DNA of 64,000 nucleotides from Nonomuraea pusilla (GTDB lineage Bacteria; Actinomycetota; Actinomycetes; Streptosporangiales; Streptosporangiaceae). How positions within the stretch are numbered: position 1 is the stretch's first letter; the number at the start of each line of letters is the position of its first letter. Under the pieces are notes generated by a model. That model ran no database searches. It was not told the origin of the DNA and saw only the letters and a list, made by a program, of their open reading frames with translations. The stretch spans positions 1-64,000 of the forward strand of contig NZ_FOBF01000005.1 in NCBI RefSeq assembly GCF_900109355.1, read 5' to 3'. Positions 32,300 through 41,309 of this stretch are shown here, piece after piece. The position numbers and the translations under genes are program-made.

Positions 32300-34484
32300 G
32301 CGCCATCGCGGGGATCGCGATGCCGGAGTCGTTGCTGAGGAAGCCGAGGAAGGCGCAGGTGAGGGCGCCGATCAGGCCGGCGCGCAGCGTGGGGGCCTGC
32401 CGGTACGCCTCGCCGAGCGCGGCGGCGCCCCAGCGCGACGGCCGGTTCAGCACGAGGAACAGGAAGGCGAGCGCGACCAGCGAGAGCAGCGTCAGCGACC
32501 AGTTGCCGACGGTCACGCCGACCATGGCGCTGAACTTGCGTCCGACGACGGTCCACGCCTGACCGTCGATCACCTGCTGGACGAACGCGCCGAGGTGGGT
32601 GCGCTGCGCGGCGGGCCGCAGCCAGTCGAACACGGAGAGCGCTCCGACGAGTACCGCGCCCCCGAGCCCCACGAGCAGCAGCTTCACGACGGAGACCCGC
32701 CTGCCGGACAGCAGGATGAGGAAGACGGCCAGGCCGATCACGAACGCCGGGACGCCGCCGAAGTCGGCGCCCCAGGAGGGCCAGCCGTCGGCGAAGACGG
32801 CCAACCCGCCGTACAGGGCGCAGGCGAGCACCACGGCGAGCCTGGGCAGCCCCCGGCGCAGCAGCCACTGGGCGGCACCGGCCAGGCCCAGGATGGTGCC
32901 GGTGGCGTAGACGGCGAAGGCGATGTTGCTGAAGCCGTAGAAGCGGCCGCCGGTGACGGGCTCGTACCCGGTGACGGCGTTGACCTGGAGGGCGGAGCCG
33001 GTCATGACGTCGGCGAGCAGCGCCAGCGAGGTGGTGGCGGCGACGACGGTGAGCGGCCCGAGCACGTGGGCGCGCCACGGCCCGGCGAACGCGAGCGCCG
33101 TGATCGCCCCGGCGATGCCGAGGATCGTGACGATCACCGACAGCATCGGCACCGGCAGGCTCCACCAGGGCACGAGCTGCGCGAGGAACGTGGACACGGC
33201 GACGGCTCCGCTCAGCACGGCCACCACCTGGACCGCCACGAGGATGCGGGAGGCCGCCGCGGCGCCGGGCGCGGGACGGCGGCGGCGCAGGGCTAGGGCG
33301 GCGAGGGCGTAGAAGAGCAGCTGGACGGTCACCAGCACGGTGAAGAACGGCCCGCGGACGTCGCGCAGCACCTGGCTGGCCAGGTCGCCGTCGGCCAGGG
33401 CGGTGACGGTCGCGGCGGCAGTCTCGGAAGCGGTCTCGGAAGCGGTCTCGGAAGCGGTCTCGGAGGCGGGGCCGCCGGACTGCCAGGGGCGGCCGACGAC
33501 CTCGCGCGGCGGCGTCAGCCCGAGGGCCTGGACGGCGGTGGCGGTCAGGTCGGTGATGGTGACGAGGGAGTCCTGCCGCGTGGAGGTGGCGGTGAGGCGG
33601 CCGCGCGGGTAGGGCCCGCCGGACGGGGAGGGGCCGGTGGCGACGGCGACGTGCAGGTGGGCGTTCGGGGTGACGTCGGAGACTCCCGCCACGAGGATCG
33701 TGGTGCCGGGCGGCAGCTTGCCCACGAGCGCGCCGACCTGCCGGTCGGCCTGGGTGACTGCGGCGCGGCGCTCGGCCGGGGGCAGCGCGCTGGGGACGCC
33801 GTACTCGTCGAGCGGCTGCCGGGACCAGGCCGCGGCGACGTCGCCGGCGTCGAGCGCGATCAGGTGGTACGGGGTGAGGTCGCCGAGCTCCTCCACGGTG
33901 GCCGCGTACATGCCGATATTTCCGGACTTGTCGGCAGCGGCGAGCGCGGCCCCCGGCCCGACGGCGGCCACCTTGCCGCCCCCGGCGGTGACGAGAGCGC
34001 CCAACGTGCCGATCCTCGCGTCGTAGCCGGTGCCCGCCTGGTACGCCGCCAGGTGGTCCCACCCGGGCACGGCGGCGGGCCCCGGGCCCGTGGCCGCCGG
34101 CTCGGCGGGCCTCGGCTGCGGAACCGCCGGGCAGCCCCGGCCCTCGGCGCCCGCGCGCTGCCCGGCCGACACCGTGAGCCAGCCGGCCACCGGGCAGGTG
34201 ACGCCCCGGTCGGGCGGCGGCACGGCCCGCGTCGAGAGCGACGCCGAGCCGCCCGCGCCGACCAGCGCCCAGAGGTTCGGGGTGGCCTCCTGGCTGACGT
34301 CGCTCCACTCCAGGCCGGGCACGCCGATCAGCGCCACCCGCCCGCGCGCCTGCTCGGCGGCGGAGGCCGACGCGGGGGCGGCGAGCGTGAGTGCCGCGAG
34401 GACGGCCCCGAGCAGCAGCGCCGCGAGCGCCCGCGCGGCCCGCCCGAGCTCCGCCCCGTGGGGGGCGGTGGCGGCGTACGGCAT
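32184..34484 (-). CDS. large membrane protein with external alkaline-phosphatase-like domain
   Basis: The product has 766 residues. ATG 34484 follows GGGGGG by 5 bases. A signal peptide or anchor (about 14-43) precedes an external domain of about 330 residues with VALIGVPGLEWSDV, GNIGMYAATVEELG, ALDAGDVA and ITDLTATAVQALG, resembling the alkaline phosphatase/sulfatase fold though the metal ligands are not all evident. A SETA repeat follows, then about ten transmembrane helices. Similar proteins are common in actinobacteria, without known role. It lies between two mannosyltransferase-like genes, suggesting envelope glycan work. Confidence 0.7.
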   Translation of the reverse strand: MPYAATAPHGAELGRAARALAALLLGAVLAALTLAAPASASAAEQARGRVALIGVPGLEWSDVSQEATPNLWALVGAGGSASLSTRAVPPPDRGVTCPVAGWLTVSAGQRAGAEGRGCPAVPQPRPAEPAATGPGPAAVPGWDHLAAYQAGTGYDARIGTLGALVTAGGGKVAAVGPGAALAAADKSGNIGMYAATVEELGDLTPYHLIALDAGDVAAAWSRQPLDEYGVPSALPPAERRAAVTQADRQVGALVGKLPPGTTILVAGVSDVTPNAHLHVAVATGPSPSGGPYPRGRLTATSTRQDSLVTITDLTATAVQALGLTPPREVVGRPWQSGGPASETASETASETASETAAATVTALADGDLASQVLRDVRGPFFTVLVTVQLLFYALAALALRRRRPAPGAAAASRILVAVQVVAVLSGAVAVSTFLAQLVPWWSLPVPMLSVIVTILGIAGAITALAFAGPWRAHVLGPLTVVAATTSLALLADVMTGSALQVNAVTGYEPVTGGRFYGFSNIAFAVYATGTILGLAGAAQWLLRRGLPRLAVVLACALYGGLAVFADGWPSWGADFGGVPAFVIGLAVFLILLSGRRVSVVKLLLVGLGGAVLVGALSVFDWLRPAAQRTHLGAFVQQVIDGQAWTVVGRKFSAMVGVTVGNWSLTLLSLVALAFLFLVLNRPSRWGAAALGEAYRQAPTLRAGLIGALTCAFLGFLSNDSGIAIPAMALTVAVPLTLAACVRALQLATPTRPGRRSGRAAPTPSEA
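33421..33468 (-). repeat. four 12-bp tandem units in the phosphatase-like membrane protein gene
   Basis: GTCTCGGAAGCG occurs three times and GTCTCGGAGGCG once in immediate tandem on the + strand, encoding four Ser-Glu-Thr-Ala-type units just before the first core membrane helix. Confidence 0.9.
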
Positions 34485-34541
34485 GGAAACCCCCCGACTC
34501 TGCGCCTCGACCGAACAACAGCCACGGTAACGTGCCACATC

Positions 34542-35822
34542 GTGACACGAGTCGAGGTGCGGGCGATCGCACGGCAGTGGTGGGCCTGGGCGCTCGCGGC
34601 CCTGGTGGTCGCCGCGGCCGCCGCGCCGCTGGTGCACGCCTGGCTCACCAACCCCGACGACCAGCGCCTCGTCGACCTCGACGTGTACCGCACCGGCGGC
34701 CAGATGCTGCTCCAGGGCCGCCCCGTGTACGAGTTCGCCACGCCCGCGCCGCAACTGCTGCCGTTCACCTATCCGCCGGTCGCGGCCATGCTCGCGGTGG
34801 GGCTGGCCGTGATGTCCTGGGACACCGCGCAGTGGGTGTGGACGGCGGGCGTCTTCGCCGCGCTCGGCGTCACGGTCTGGTTCGCCTTCCGCGACGCGCT
34901 CGCCCGCCGGCCGCTCGCCGCGTACGCGCCCTGGGCGTTCGCCGCGCTCATGGTGGCCTGCACGTACCTGATGCCGATCCGCGACCAGGTCAGGTTCGGG
35001 CAGGTGGACATCCTGCTCGTCATGCTGTGCCTGGCCGACTGCGTGGCCAGGCGGCCGTGGTGGCCGCGCGGGTTCCTCGTCGGGCTGGCGACGGCGGTCA
35101 AGCTCACCCCGGGCGTCTTCCTCGTCTACCTCCTCGTCACGCGGCAGTGGCGGGCGTTCTGGATGGCGTCGTTCACGACGTCGCTGCTCACGCTGCTGCC
35201 GTTCGCGGTGATCCCGCGTGACGCGGCCGCCTTCTGGTTCTCGGCGCTGCTCGACCCGGAGCGGCTGGGCAGCAACGCGGCGACCACGAACCAGTCGCTC
35301 AGGGGCATGCTGATCAGGCTGTACCTGAACGACGCGGTGACGGCGGGCCTCTGGCTGGCGCTCGCGGCGGTGGCCGCCTGGTACGGCTTCACGGCGGCGC
35401 GGCGGGCGTACGCGGCGGGCGACGCGGTGACGGCGGTCGCGCTGGTCGGGCTCACGGCGGTGCTGGTCTCGCCGGTGTCCTGGATCCACCACCTGGCCTG
35501 GGTGGTCGTGGTGCTGGCGGCCCTCGTGGGCGACGGGCGCGACCGGGTCAGGCTGTGGGTGGCCGCGGGGGTGTGGCTCTACTACGTGGTGCCGGTGCCC
35601 TGGTGGGGGGTCTCGCTGAAGGCCGCCGAGATCCCGGTGGTGAGCCCGGTGCTGGGGAAGATCGTCCAGAACGGGTACGGGCTGGGGGCGATCGTCCTGG
35701 TGTGGCTGCTGGCGTCCTGGCTGCCGCGGCGGCGTACGGCGTCGGCGCAGGCCGCCACTCCCGATGGCGGACACGGCGCCGGAAACGGCGGCGCGACGCC
35801 GCAACCTGCGGATACGCTGTAA
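34542..35822 (+). CDS. GT87 (DUF2029) polyprenol-phosphate-mannose-dependent mannosyltransferase
   Basis: The product has 426 residues and about ten hydrophobic segments. DLDVYRTGGQMLLQGRPVYE holds the external acidic motif near the first loop; QVRFGQVDILLVML and WPRGFLVGLATAVKLTPG are typical of GT87 alpha-1,2-mannosyltransferases that use polyprenyl-phosphomannose to extend lipid-linked glycans. GTG 34542 follows TAACGT by 8 bases without a ribosome binding site. Divergent from the phosphatase-like gene (57 bases between starts). Confidence 0.85.
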   Translation: MTRVEVRAIARQWWAWALAALVVAAAAAPLVHAWLTNPDDQRLVDLDVYRTGGQMLLQGRPVYEFATPAPQLLPFTYPPVAAMLAVGLAVMSWDTAQWVWTAGVFAALGVTVWFAFRDALARRPLAAYAPWAFAALMVACTYLMPIRDQVRFGQVDILLVMLCLADCVARRPWWPRGFLVGLATAVKLTPGVFLVYLLVTRQWRAFWMASFTTSLLTLLPFAVIPRDAAAFWFSALLDPERLGSNAATTNQSLRGMLIRLYLNDAVTAGLWLALAAVAAWYGFTAARRAYAAGDAVTAVALVGLTAVLVSPVSWIHHLAWVVVVLAALVGDGRDRVRLWVAAGVWLYYVVPVPWWGVSLKAAEIPVVSPVLGKIVQNGYGLGAIVLVWLLASWLPRRRTASAQAATPDGGHGAGNGGATPQPADTL

Positions 35823-35824
35823 GC

Positions 35825-36745
35825 ATGCCCAGACTCGCCTATCTCGGACCGGAAGGGACCTTCACCGAAGAGGCCCTGAGGCTCCTGGATCCCACCGCCG
35901 AGCGTCTGCCGTGCGCGAACGTCCCCGCGGCGCTCAACGCCGCCCGCTCCGGCGAGGCCGACGGCGCGGTCGTGCCGCTGGAGAACTCGATCGAGGGCGC
36001 CATCACGACGACGCTCGACGAGTTCGCGTGGGGCGAGCCGCTGCTGATCACCGCGGAGCTGCTGCTCCCGGTGGAGTTCTCGCTGCTGGCGAGGCCGGGC
36101 ACGGAGATCGCGCACATCAAGCGGGTCTACACCCATCCCGCCGCGATCACGCAGTGCCGCGCGTTCGTCTCGCGCGAACTGCCAGGCGCGGTGGTGGTGG
36201 CCGCGCCCTCCACGGCCGCCGCGGCGCAGGAGGTGTCGCTGCCGGGGTCGCCGTACGACGCCGCCATCGCCGCCCGCATCGCGGGCGAGCACTACGGGCT
36301 GGTTGAGCTGGCGTCGCGCGTCGGCGACAGGTCCGACACGGTGACCAGGTTCGTCCGGGTGAGCCGTCCCTGCGCGCTGCCCGAGCCGACCGGGTCCGAC
36401 CGCACCACGCTGGTCGTGTTCCTGGCCGACGACCGCCCCGGCGCGCTGCTGGCGATGCTCACCGAGTTCTCGGTGCGGGGCGTCAACCTCACGCGCATCG
36501 AGTCGCGGCCCACCGGCGACGGCATCGGCCGCTACTTCTTCCACTTCGACTTCGAGGGCCACGTGGCCGACGCCAGGGTCGGCGAGGCCATCGCGGGCCT
36601 GCACCGCATCTGCGGCGAGGTGCGCTTCCTCGGCAGCTACCCGCGCGCCGACGGGGTCGCGCCGGTGATCAAGCGGGGCACCGCCGACACCGAGTTCGCC
36701 GAGGCCGCCGACTGGCTGGAGCGCATCAGAGCCGGGCGGGTGTAA
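35825..36745 (+). CDS. pheA: prephenate dehydratase
   Basis: The product has 306 residues. The N-terminal catalytic domain begins RLAYLGPEGTFTEEAL and has VPLENSIEGAI and DTVTRFVRV with the conserved Thr-Arg-Phe. A C-terminal ACT domain (TTLVVFLADDRPGALLAML, TRIESRPTG) binds phenylalanine for feedback control. It makes phenylpyruvate. TACGCT lies 6 bases before the ATG, so the mRNA is leaderless. The pheA-serS order is common in actinobacteria. Confidence 0.95.
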   Translation: MPRLAYLGPEGTFTEEALRLLDPTAERLPCANVPAALNAARSGEADGAVVPLENSIEGAITTTLDEFAWGEPLLITAELLLPVEFSLLARPGTEIAHIKRVYTHPAAITQCRAFVSRELPGAVVVAAPSTAAAAQEVSLPGSPYDAAIAARIAGEHYGLVELASRVGDRSDTVTRFVRVSRPCALPEPTGSDRTTLVVFLADDRPGALLAMLTEFSVRGVNLTRIESRPTGDGIGRYFFHFDFEGHVADARVGEAIAGLHRICGEVRFLGSYPRADGVAPVIKRGTADTEFAEAADWLERIRAGRV

Positions 36746-36787
36746 TCGGGGGGCGAGCCGCCGCCCCGCGCCGGTAGCCTTTTCCTT

Positions 36788-38053
36788 GTGATTGACCTGC
36801 GTACCCTTCGTGAGGATCCCGACCGGCTACGGGCGTCGCAGCGTGCCCGCGGTGAGGACGACTCCGTCGTCGACACGCTGCTCGACCTCGACGGGCGCCG
36901 TCGCTCCGCGCTGACCTCGTTCGAGTCGCTGCGCGCCGAGCAGAAGAGCATGGGCAAGTCGGTCTCCAGGGCGCAGGGCGAGGAGAAGGCGGCGCTGCTC
37001 CAGCGCGCCAAGGACCTCGCGAGCCAGGTCAAGGCGGCCGAGTCCGAGGCGGAGAAGCTGGGCGCGGAGCTGGACGACCTCCTGCAGACGGTGCCCAACA
37101 TCGTCGAGGAGGACGCCCCGCCCGGCGGCGAGGACGACTACGTCGTCCTGGAGACCCACGGCGAGCCCCGGGTCTTCGACTTCGAGCCGAAGGACCACCT
37201 GGAGCTGGGCGAGGCGCTCGACGCCATCGACATGGAGCGCGGCGCGAAGGTGTCGGGCTCGCGGTTCTTCTTCCTGAAGGGCGTGGGGGCGCGGCTGCAG
37301 CTCGGCCTGCTCAACATGGCGATGCAGCAGGCCATCGAGGCCGGGTTCACGCCGATGATCACGCCGGTGCTCGTGAAGCCCGAGACCATGCAGGGCACGG
37401 GTTTCCACGTCGCCCACGACAAGGAGATCTACCGCCTGCCCGAGGACGACCTCTACCTGGTCGGCACCTCCGAGGTGTCGATGGCGGGCTACCACGCCCA
37501 GGAGATCGTCGACGGCGACACGCTGCCGCTGCGGTACGCGGGCTGGTCGTCCTGCTTCCGGCGCGAGGCCGGCTCGTACGGCAAGGACACCAGGGGCATC
37601 ATCCGGGTGCACCAGTTCGACAAGGTCGAGATGTTCTCCTACGTGCGGCCCGAGGACGCCCGCGCCGAGCACCAGCGGCTGCTGGCCTGGGAGCGCGACA
37701 TGCTGGCCAAGATCGAGGTGCCGTACCGCGTGATCGACACGGCGGCGGGCGACCTCGGCATGTCGGCGGCGCGCAAGTTCGACTGCGAGGCGTGGATCCC
37801 GACGCAGGGCCGCTACCGCGAGCTGACCTCCACCTCCAACTGCACCGAGTTCCAGGCGCGCAGGCTCTCGGCGCGCTTCCGCGACAAGGACGGCAAGCCG
37901 CAGCACCTCGCCACGCTCAACGGCACGCTGGCCACCACCCGCTGGATCGTCGCCATCCTGGAGAACCACCAGCAGGCCGACGGCTCAGTGGTCGTGCCCA
38001 AGGCTCTGCGGCCGTACGTCGGGCTCGACGTGCTGGAGCCCGTGCGCAAGTGA
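36788..38053 (+). CDS. serS: seryl-tRNA synthetase
   Basis: The product has 421 residues: N-terminal coiled-coil arm that grips the tRNA-Ser variable arm (about 1-105), then the class II catalytic core with [30 protein letters not shown] (motif 2) and [18 protein letters not shown] (motif 3). Start GTG at 36788, with TAGCCT 7 bases upstream: leaderless. The last 69 bases overlap the convergent membrane protein gene. Confidence 0.97.
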   Translation: MIDLRTLREDPDRLRASQRARGEDDSVVDTLLDLDGRRRSALTSFESLRAEQKSMGKSVSRAQGEEKAALLQRAKDLASQVKAAESEAEKLGAELDDLLQTVPNIVEEDAPPGGEDDYVVLETHGEPRVFDFEPKDHLELGEALDAIDMERGAKVSGSRFFFLKGVGARLQLGLLNMAMQQAIEAGFTPMITPVLVKPETMQGTGFHVAHDKEIYRLPEDDLYLVGTSEVSMAGYHAQEIVDGDTLPLRYAGWSSCFRREAGSYGKDTRGIIRVHQFDKVEMFSYVRPEDARAEHQRLLAWERDMLAKIEVPYRVIDTAAGDLGMSAARKFDCEAWIPTQGRYRELTSTSNCTEFQARRLSARFRDKDGKPQHLATLNGTLATTRWIVAILENHQQADGSVVVPKALRPYVGLDVLEPVRK

Positions 38054-39406
38054 CGCCACCCGGCGGGCGTCGCGCCGCAGCAGCGCGAGCCCGCCGAGCA
38101 GCACTTCCACGGTGAGCACGACGGCCGCCACCACCGCCTGCCCGTACTCGTCCGGCACGCCCGCGGCCCAGCCGTGGAAGGGCAGCGTCGCGGCGGCGTA
38201 CGTGAGCGTCCCGAGGCCCAGGGAGATGAGCACCGTCCTGGCTCTCGGCTGCCCGGCGAGGGCCAGGGCGAGGCACGCCGTGCCGGCGAGCGTCACGACG
38301 GCGCCGCCCAGCAGCGCCTGCTCCACGTCGAGGCTCGGCAGGTAGCGCTCGTGGACCGCGTCGGCCACGAGGTAGACGCCCCAGCAGGTGGCCGCCACCG
38401 TGAGCGTGTACGCCAGGAAGAGGCGGCGCAGGCCCGTGCCGATGCCGGCCAGCGCCACCATGGTGGCGAGCGCGAGCGCGAGGCGCTGCTCGGCGGCCAC
38501 CGGGTTGCTCCGCGGCGCCTTGATCACCGAGGGCCAGCCCACGCGCCGCCACTCGCCCCGCACGTCGCGGACGACGACGCCGTCCACGCCGTCGGCGACC
38601 ACGACGACGTGCCCGCCGCCGGGCCGCGCCTGCACCGCCAGGGCCTGCGGGCCGTACCGGCCGGGCGCGCCGGGGTAGGTTCTCTCCAGGTACTCCCTGC
38701 GGCCCTCAGAGAGCGTCCAGGAGGCGTGGAAGGTCACCCCGTAGTCGTCGGACTCCGCCACGGACGCGCTGCCCGGGACGATCCTGTAGCAGCGCCGCGG
38801 CTGCGCGGGGACGCACCGGGCGGTCTGCGCCAGGCCGGCCGGGCCGCCGTGCCAGGCGGTCCACGTGACGCCGCCGTCCTCGGAGGCCAGCCCGGTCATG
38901 CCGCCGGTCTGTTCGCTGAGGAGGACGACGACGCGGCGGTCGTCCGCCTCGACGGAGACGGCCGCGCTGTACGTGACGGCGCCGGTGGCGGTCACGGCGA
39001 GCACGGCGAGGGGCACGCCGGCCAGCACGCGCAGGCGCGTCGGGGGAGTGGGGGCCGAGCGGATCCACCACGCCAGGGCGAGCGCCGGAAGGGCGAGGAG
39101 GTCCGTGGGATCCGCCAGGACGCGCGAAGGGCCGGCCACGAGGGTCCAGACCTGGGAGGCGAGCTCAGCGCCCGTCTGCGTGGTCTTGACGAGCGTGAAG
39201 AGGGCGCCGGTGAGGAGCGTGGCGGCCAGGTCGGCGCGGCGGAGGAACAGGAGCGCGAGGAGCGGCGGCGCCACGACGAGGCCGGCCACGTCGCTCAGCT
39301 TGCCGGTGAGGAACCCGGGCCAGACCGCCTTCAGCAGGTGGTCGTTGATGAGCAGCACGATCACCGCAGACAGGGTCGCCGGGTGGCACAACCATCCGTA
39401 CCTCAT
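37985..39406 (-). CDS. hypothetical polytopic membrane protein with external sialidase-like segment
   Basis: The product has 473 residues. Four or five helices lie in the first about 160 residues, then an external segment of about 130 residues with [14 protein letters not shown] and [12 protein letters not shown], which are Asp-box-like motifs of sialidase/BNR propellers, though too few for a full propeller. Four or more further helices follow, then a His/Asp-containing tail. The family is not recognised. The 3' end overlaps serS on the other strand by 69 bases. Confidence 0.6.
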   Translation of the reverse strand: MRYGWLCHPATLSAVIVLLINDHLLKAVWPGFLTGKLSDVAGLVVAPPLLALLFLRRADLAATLLTGALFTLVKTTQTGAELASQVWTLVAGPSRVLADPTDLLALPALALAWWIRSAPTPPTRLRVLAGVPLAVLAVTATGAVTYSAAVSVEADDRRVVVLLSEQTGGMTGLASEDGGVTWTAWHGGPAGLAQTARCVPAQPRRCYRIVPGSASVAESDDYGVTFHASWTLSEGRREYLERTYPGAPGRYGPQALAVQARPGGGHVVVVADGVDGVVVRDVRGEWRRVGWPSVIKAPRSNPVAAEQRLALALATMVALAGIGTGLRRLFLAYTLTVAATCWGVYLVADAVHERYLPSLDVEQALLGGAVVTLAGTACLALALAGQPRARTVLISLGLGTLTYAAATLPFHGWAAGVPDEYGQAVVAAVVLTVEVLLGGLALLRRDARRVASLAHGLQHVEPDVRPQSLGHDH

Positions 39407-39496
39407 GTACGGGTTGACGGCCCCCCTGGGCGGGGAGTTCGTCCGTTAGGTGAGTTGAGTCACATTTGTGATCCGGTACGCACCCCGGACAGCAGA

Positions 39497-39529
39497 AGGC
39501 CGGAGCCCGCTGGAAGCGAACCCCGGCCT
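39497..39529 (-). terminator. stem-loop after the cold-shock gene
   Basis: AGGCCGG at 39497-39503 pairs with CCGGCCT at 39523-39529. It lies 15 bases beyond the stop of the leftward cold-shock gene. The minus-strand sequence continues TCTGCTG, a weak U tract. Confidence 0.55.
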
Positions 39530-39543
39530 ACCTTGCTGCTAGG

Positions 39544-39747
39544 TCAAATGGAGCGGACCTGGGAGGCCTGCGGCCCCTTCTGGCCCTGCGTGATCTCGAA
39601 CTCGACCCGCTGCCCGTCTTCGAGGCTACGGTAGCCGCTGCCGACGATCTCGGAGAAGTGCACGAACACGTCCGGCGCACCGCCGTCCGGGGCGATGAAG
39701 CCGAAGCCCTTCTCGGCGTTGAACCACTTGACGGTTCCCTGAGCCAT
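39544..39747 (-). CDS. cold-shock protein (CspA family)
   Basis: The product has 67 residues of one cold-shock domain: [20 protein letters not shown] (RNP1) and DVFVHFSEI (RNP2), ending SQVRSI. It binds single-stranded RNA/DNA and melts secondary structure. The ATG follows GGGAGAGC. The upstream region is long (about 220 bases to the divergent gene) and holds a perfect hairpin near the start, as expected for an untranslated leader of a csp gene. Confidence 0.96.
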   Translation of the reverse strand: MAQGTVKWFNAEKGFGFIAPDGGAPDVFVHFSEIVGSGYRSLEDGQRVEFEITQGQKGPQASQVRSI

Positions 39748-39776
39748 AAAAGCTCTCCCTCAGGATGTGAATCTAT

Positions 39777-39799
39777 GGAACCCACACCTCGTGGGTTCC
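39777..39799 (-). promoter_or_regulatory. perfect hairpin in the cold-shock gene leader
   Basis: GGAACCCAC at 39777-39785 pairs with GTGGGTTCC at 39791-39799 across a 5-nt loop, a 9-bp perfect stem 30 bases upstream of the csp start codon. Such structures in csp leaders can respond to temperature; here only the structure is seen. Confidence 0.6.
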
Positions 39800-39970
39800 G
39801 GTGTGTCGTACAGCAAGCACCCGGGGTGGCTCAGACAAAGTCATGCTGGTTTTCACTACGGGATCAGCTAATACAACGCCATCACATCTAACACCATTCT
39901 GGCGCGTCGGTGTTCCCGTCCCCGGGAAGATTTCTGTCCACACGCATCACAGGGCAAACTGGAACCTGTT

Positions 39971-40777
39971 ATGCACAGCCTTGCGACGCCGCGTCTCGTG
40001 GCCACCGACCTCGACGGAACCGCCCTGCGCACCGACGGAACCGTGTCCTCCCGTACCGTCGCGGCCTTCGCCAGGGTCGAGGAATCAGGGGCGGCCCTGG
40101 TGTTCGTGACGGGCCGTCCGCCCAGGTGGATGCGTCCGGTGGCGGACGCGGTGCGTCACCGCGGGCTCGCGGTGTGCGCCAACGGCGCCCTCGTCTACGA
40201 CCTCCATACGGAACGGATAGTTGAATCCCACCTCATCGCCGTGGACGCGCTCCAGGAAGTCGTCGCTCAGCTAAGAGCGAACGTGCCCGGTCTGGCATTT
40301 TCTGTCGAGTATGAGGGCGGTTTTGCGCATGAGTCGGATTTCCTCATAGGTCGGCTCGACAGGAAGGCACAGAACGTGGTCTGTGCCGACTCCGCGTCAC
40401 TGACGTCACGGCCCTGCGCCAAGCTGCTCGCCCTGCACCCCGGCATGGGCCCCGACGAACTCCTGGCCACCGTCCACGAGCTGGTCGGCCACCTCGTGAC
40501 CGCCACCCACTCCAGCGGCAGAGGCCTGATCGAGATGAGCGCGCACGGCGTGACCAAGGCCACCGCGCTCGCCGCGCTCGCCCGCGAACACGCCGTCGAG
40601 GCCGCCGACGTGGTGGCGTTCGGCGACATGCCGAACGACCTGCCCATGCTGAGCTGGGCAGGCACGTCGTACGCGGTCGCGAACGCCCACCCCGAGGTGC
40701 TGGCGGCGGTCGATCACGTGACCGCCGCCAACAACGACGACGGAGTCGCCCTGGTGCTCGAAGAGCTCTACACCTAG
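39971..40777 (+). CDS. HAD-superfamily hydrolase, Cof type
   Basis: The product has 268 residues. VATDLDGTALRTDG holds the nucleophile D13 and general acid D15; FVTGRPPRWM is motif II; KATALAALAREH with GDMPNDLPML gives motifs III and IV. Cof-type enzymes dephosphorylate small metabolites such as sugar phosphates, flavins or PLP; the substrate is unknown. It is divergent from the cold-shock gene and convergent with bpa. Confidence 0.92.
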   Translation: MHSLATPRLVATDLDGTALRTDGTVSSRTVAAFARVEESGAALVFVTGRPPRWMRPVADAVRHRGLAVCANGALVYDLHTERIVESHLIAVDALQEVVAQLRANVPGLAFSVEYEGGFAHESDFLIGRLDRKAQNVVCADSASLTSRPCAKLLALHPGMGPDELLATVHELVGHLVTATHSSGRGLIEMSAHGVTKATALAALAREHAVEAADVVAFGDMPNDLPMLSWAGTSYAVANAHPEVLAAVDHVTAANNDDGVALVLEELYT

Positions 40778-40788
40778 GTGGCCGGGGG

Positions 40789-41304
40789 CTACAGGTAGGG
40801 GCCGGAGCCGTGGGGACGCGGGCCCTCGTCGCCCTGGGGGACCCCGGGCAGCGCGCGGCGCATCTGCTCAAGCTGGGCGCGGGCCGCCATCTGCTGCGCG
40901 AACAGCGTGGTCTGGATGCCGTGGAACAACCCTTCGAGCCAGCCGACGAGCTGGGCGTGCGCGATGCGCAGCTCCGCCTCCGTCGGGGGCTCACCGTGGT
41001 CGTCGTGGAACGGCAGCGACAGCCGCTCCAGCTCCTCCACCAGCTCAGGCGCGAGACCGTCCTCAAGCTCCTTGATGGACGACTCGTGGATCTCCTTCAA
41101 CCGCTTGCGGCTGGCCTCGTCGAGGGGAGCCGCCCTGACCTCCTCCAGGAGCTGCCTGATCATGCTGCCGATGCGCATCACCTTGGCGGGCTGCTCGACC
41201 AGGTTCGTCACCGAGCGCTCTTCCTCGCCGCTGTCGCCCTGACCACCCTGGAAGTCGGGGCCCACCACCACGATGTGGGGGGTGTTGTTCTCTTCAGCAC
41301 TCAT
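40789..41304 (-). CDS. bpa: bacterial proteasome activator Bpa (PafE)
   Basis: The product has 171 residues. The helical core has VTNLVEQPAKVMRIGSMIRQ and LRIAHAQLVGWLEGLFHGIQ, characteristic of Bpa (DUF2587). It forms a ring that opens the 20S proteasome gate without ATP. The C-terminal docking motif is GPYL, where mycobacterial PafE ends GQYL. ATG 41304 has TACGGT 7 bases upstream and no Shine-Dalgarno: leaderless, with the promoter inside the end of the oxidoreductase gene. No proteasome subunit gene is in this window. Confidence 0.93.
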   Translation of the reverse strand: MSAEENNTPHIVVVGPDFQGGQGDSGEEERSVTNLVEQPAKVMRIGSMIRQLLEEVRAAPLDEASRKRLKEIHESSIKELEDGLAPELVEELERLSLPFHDDHGEPPTEAELRIAHAQLVGWLEGLFHGIQTTLFAQQMAARAQLEQMRRALPGVPQGDEGPRPHGSGPYL

Positions 41305-41309
41305 AACAC

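Noticed and set aside
34484..35804. Upstream extension of the phosphatase-like membrane protein frame to 35804
   Set aside because: The extension is antisense to the GT87 gene and compositionally unlike protein; ATG 34484 has a ribosome binding site and a signal-anchor sequence follows.
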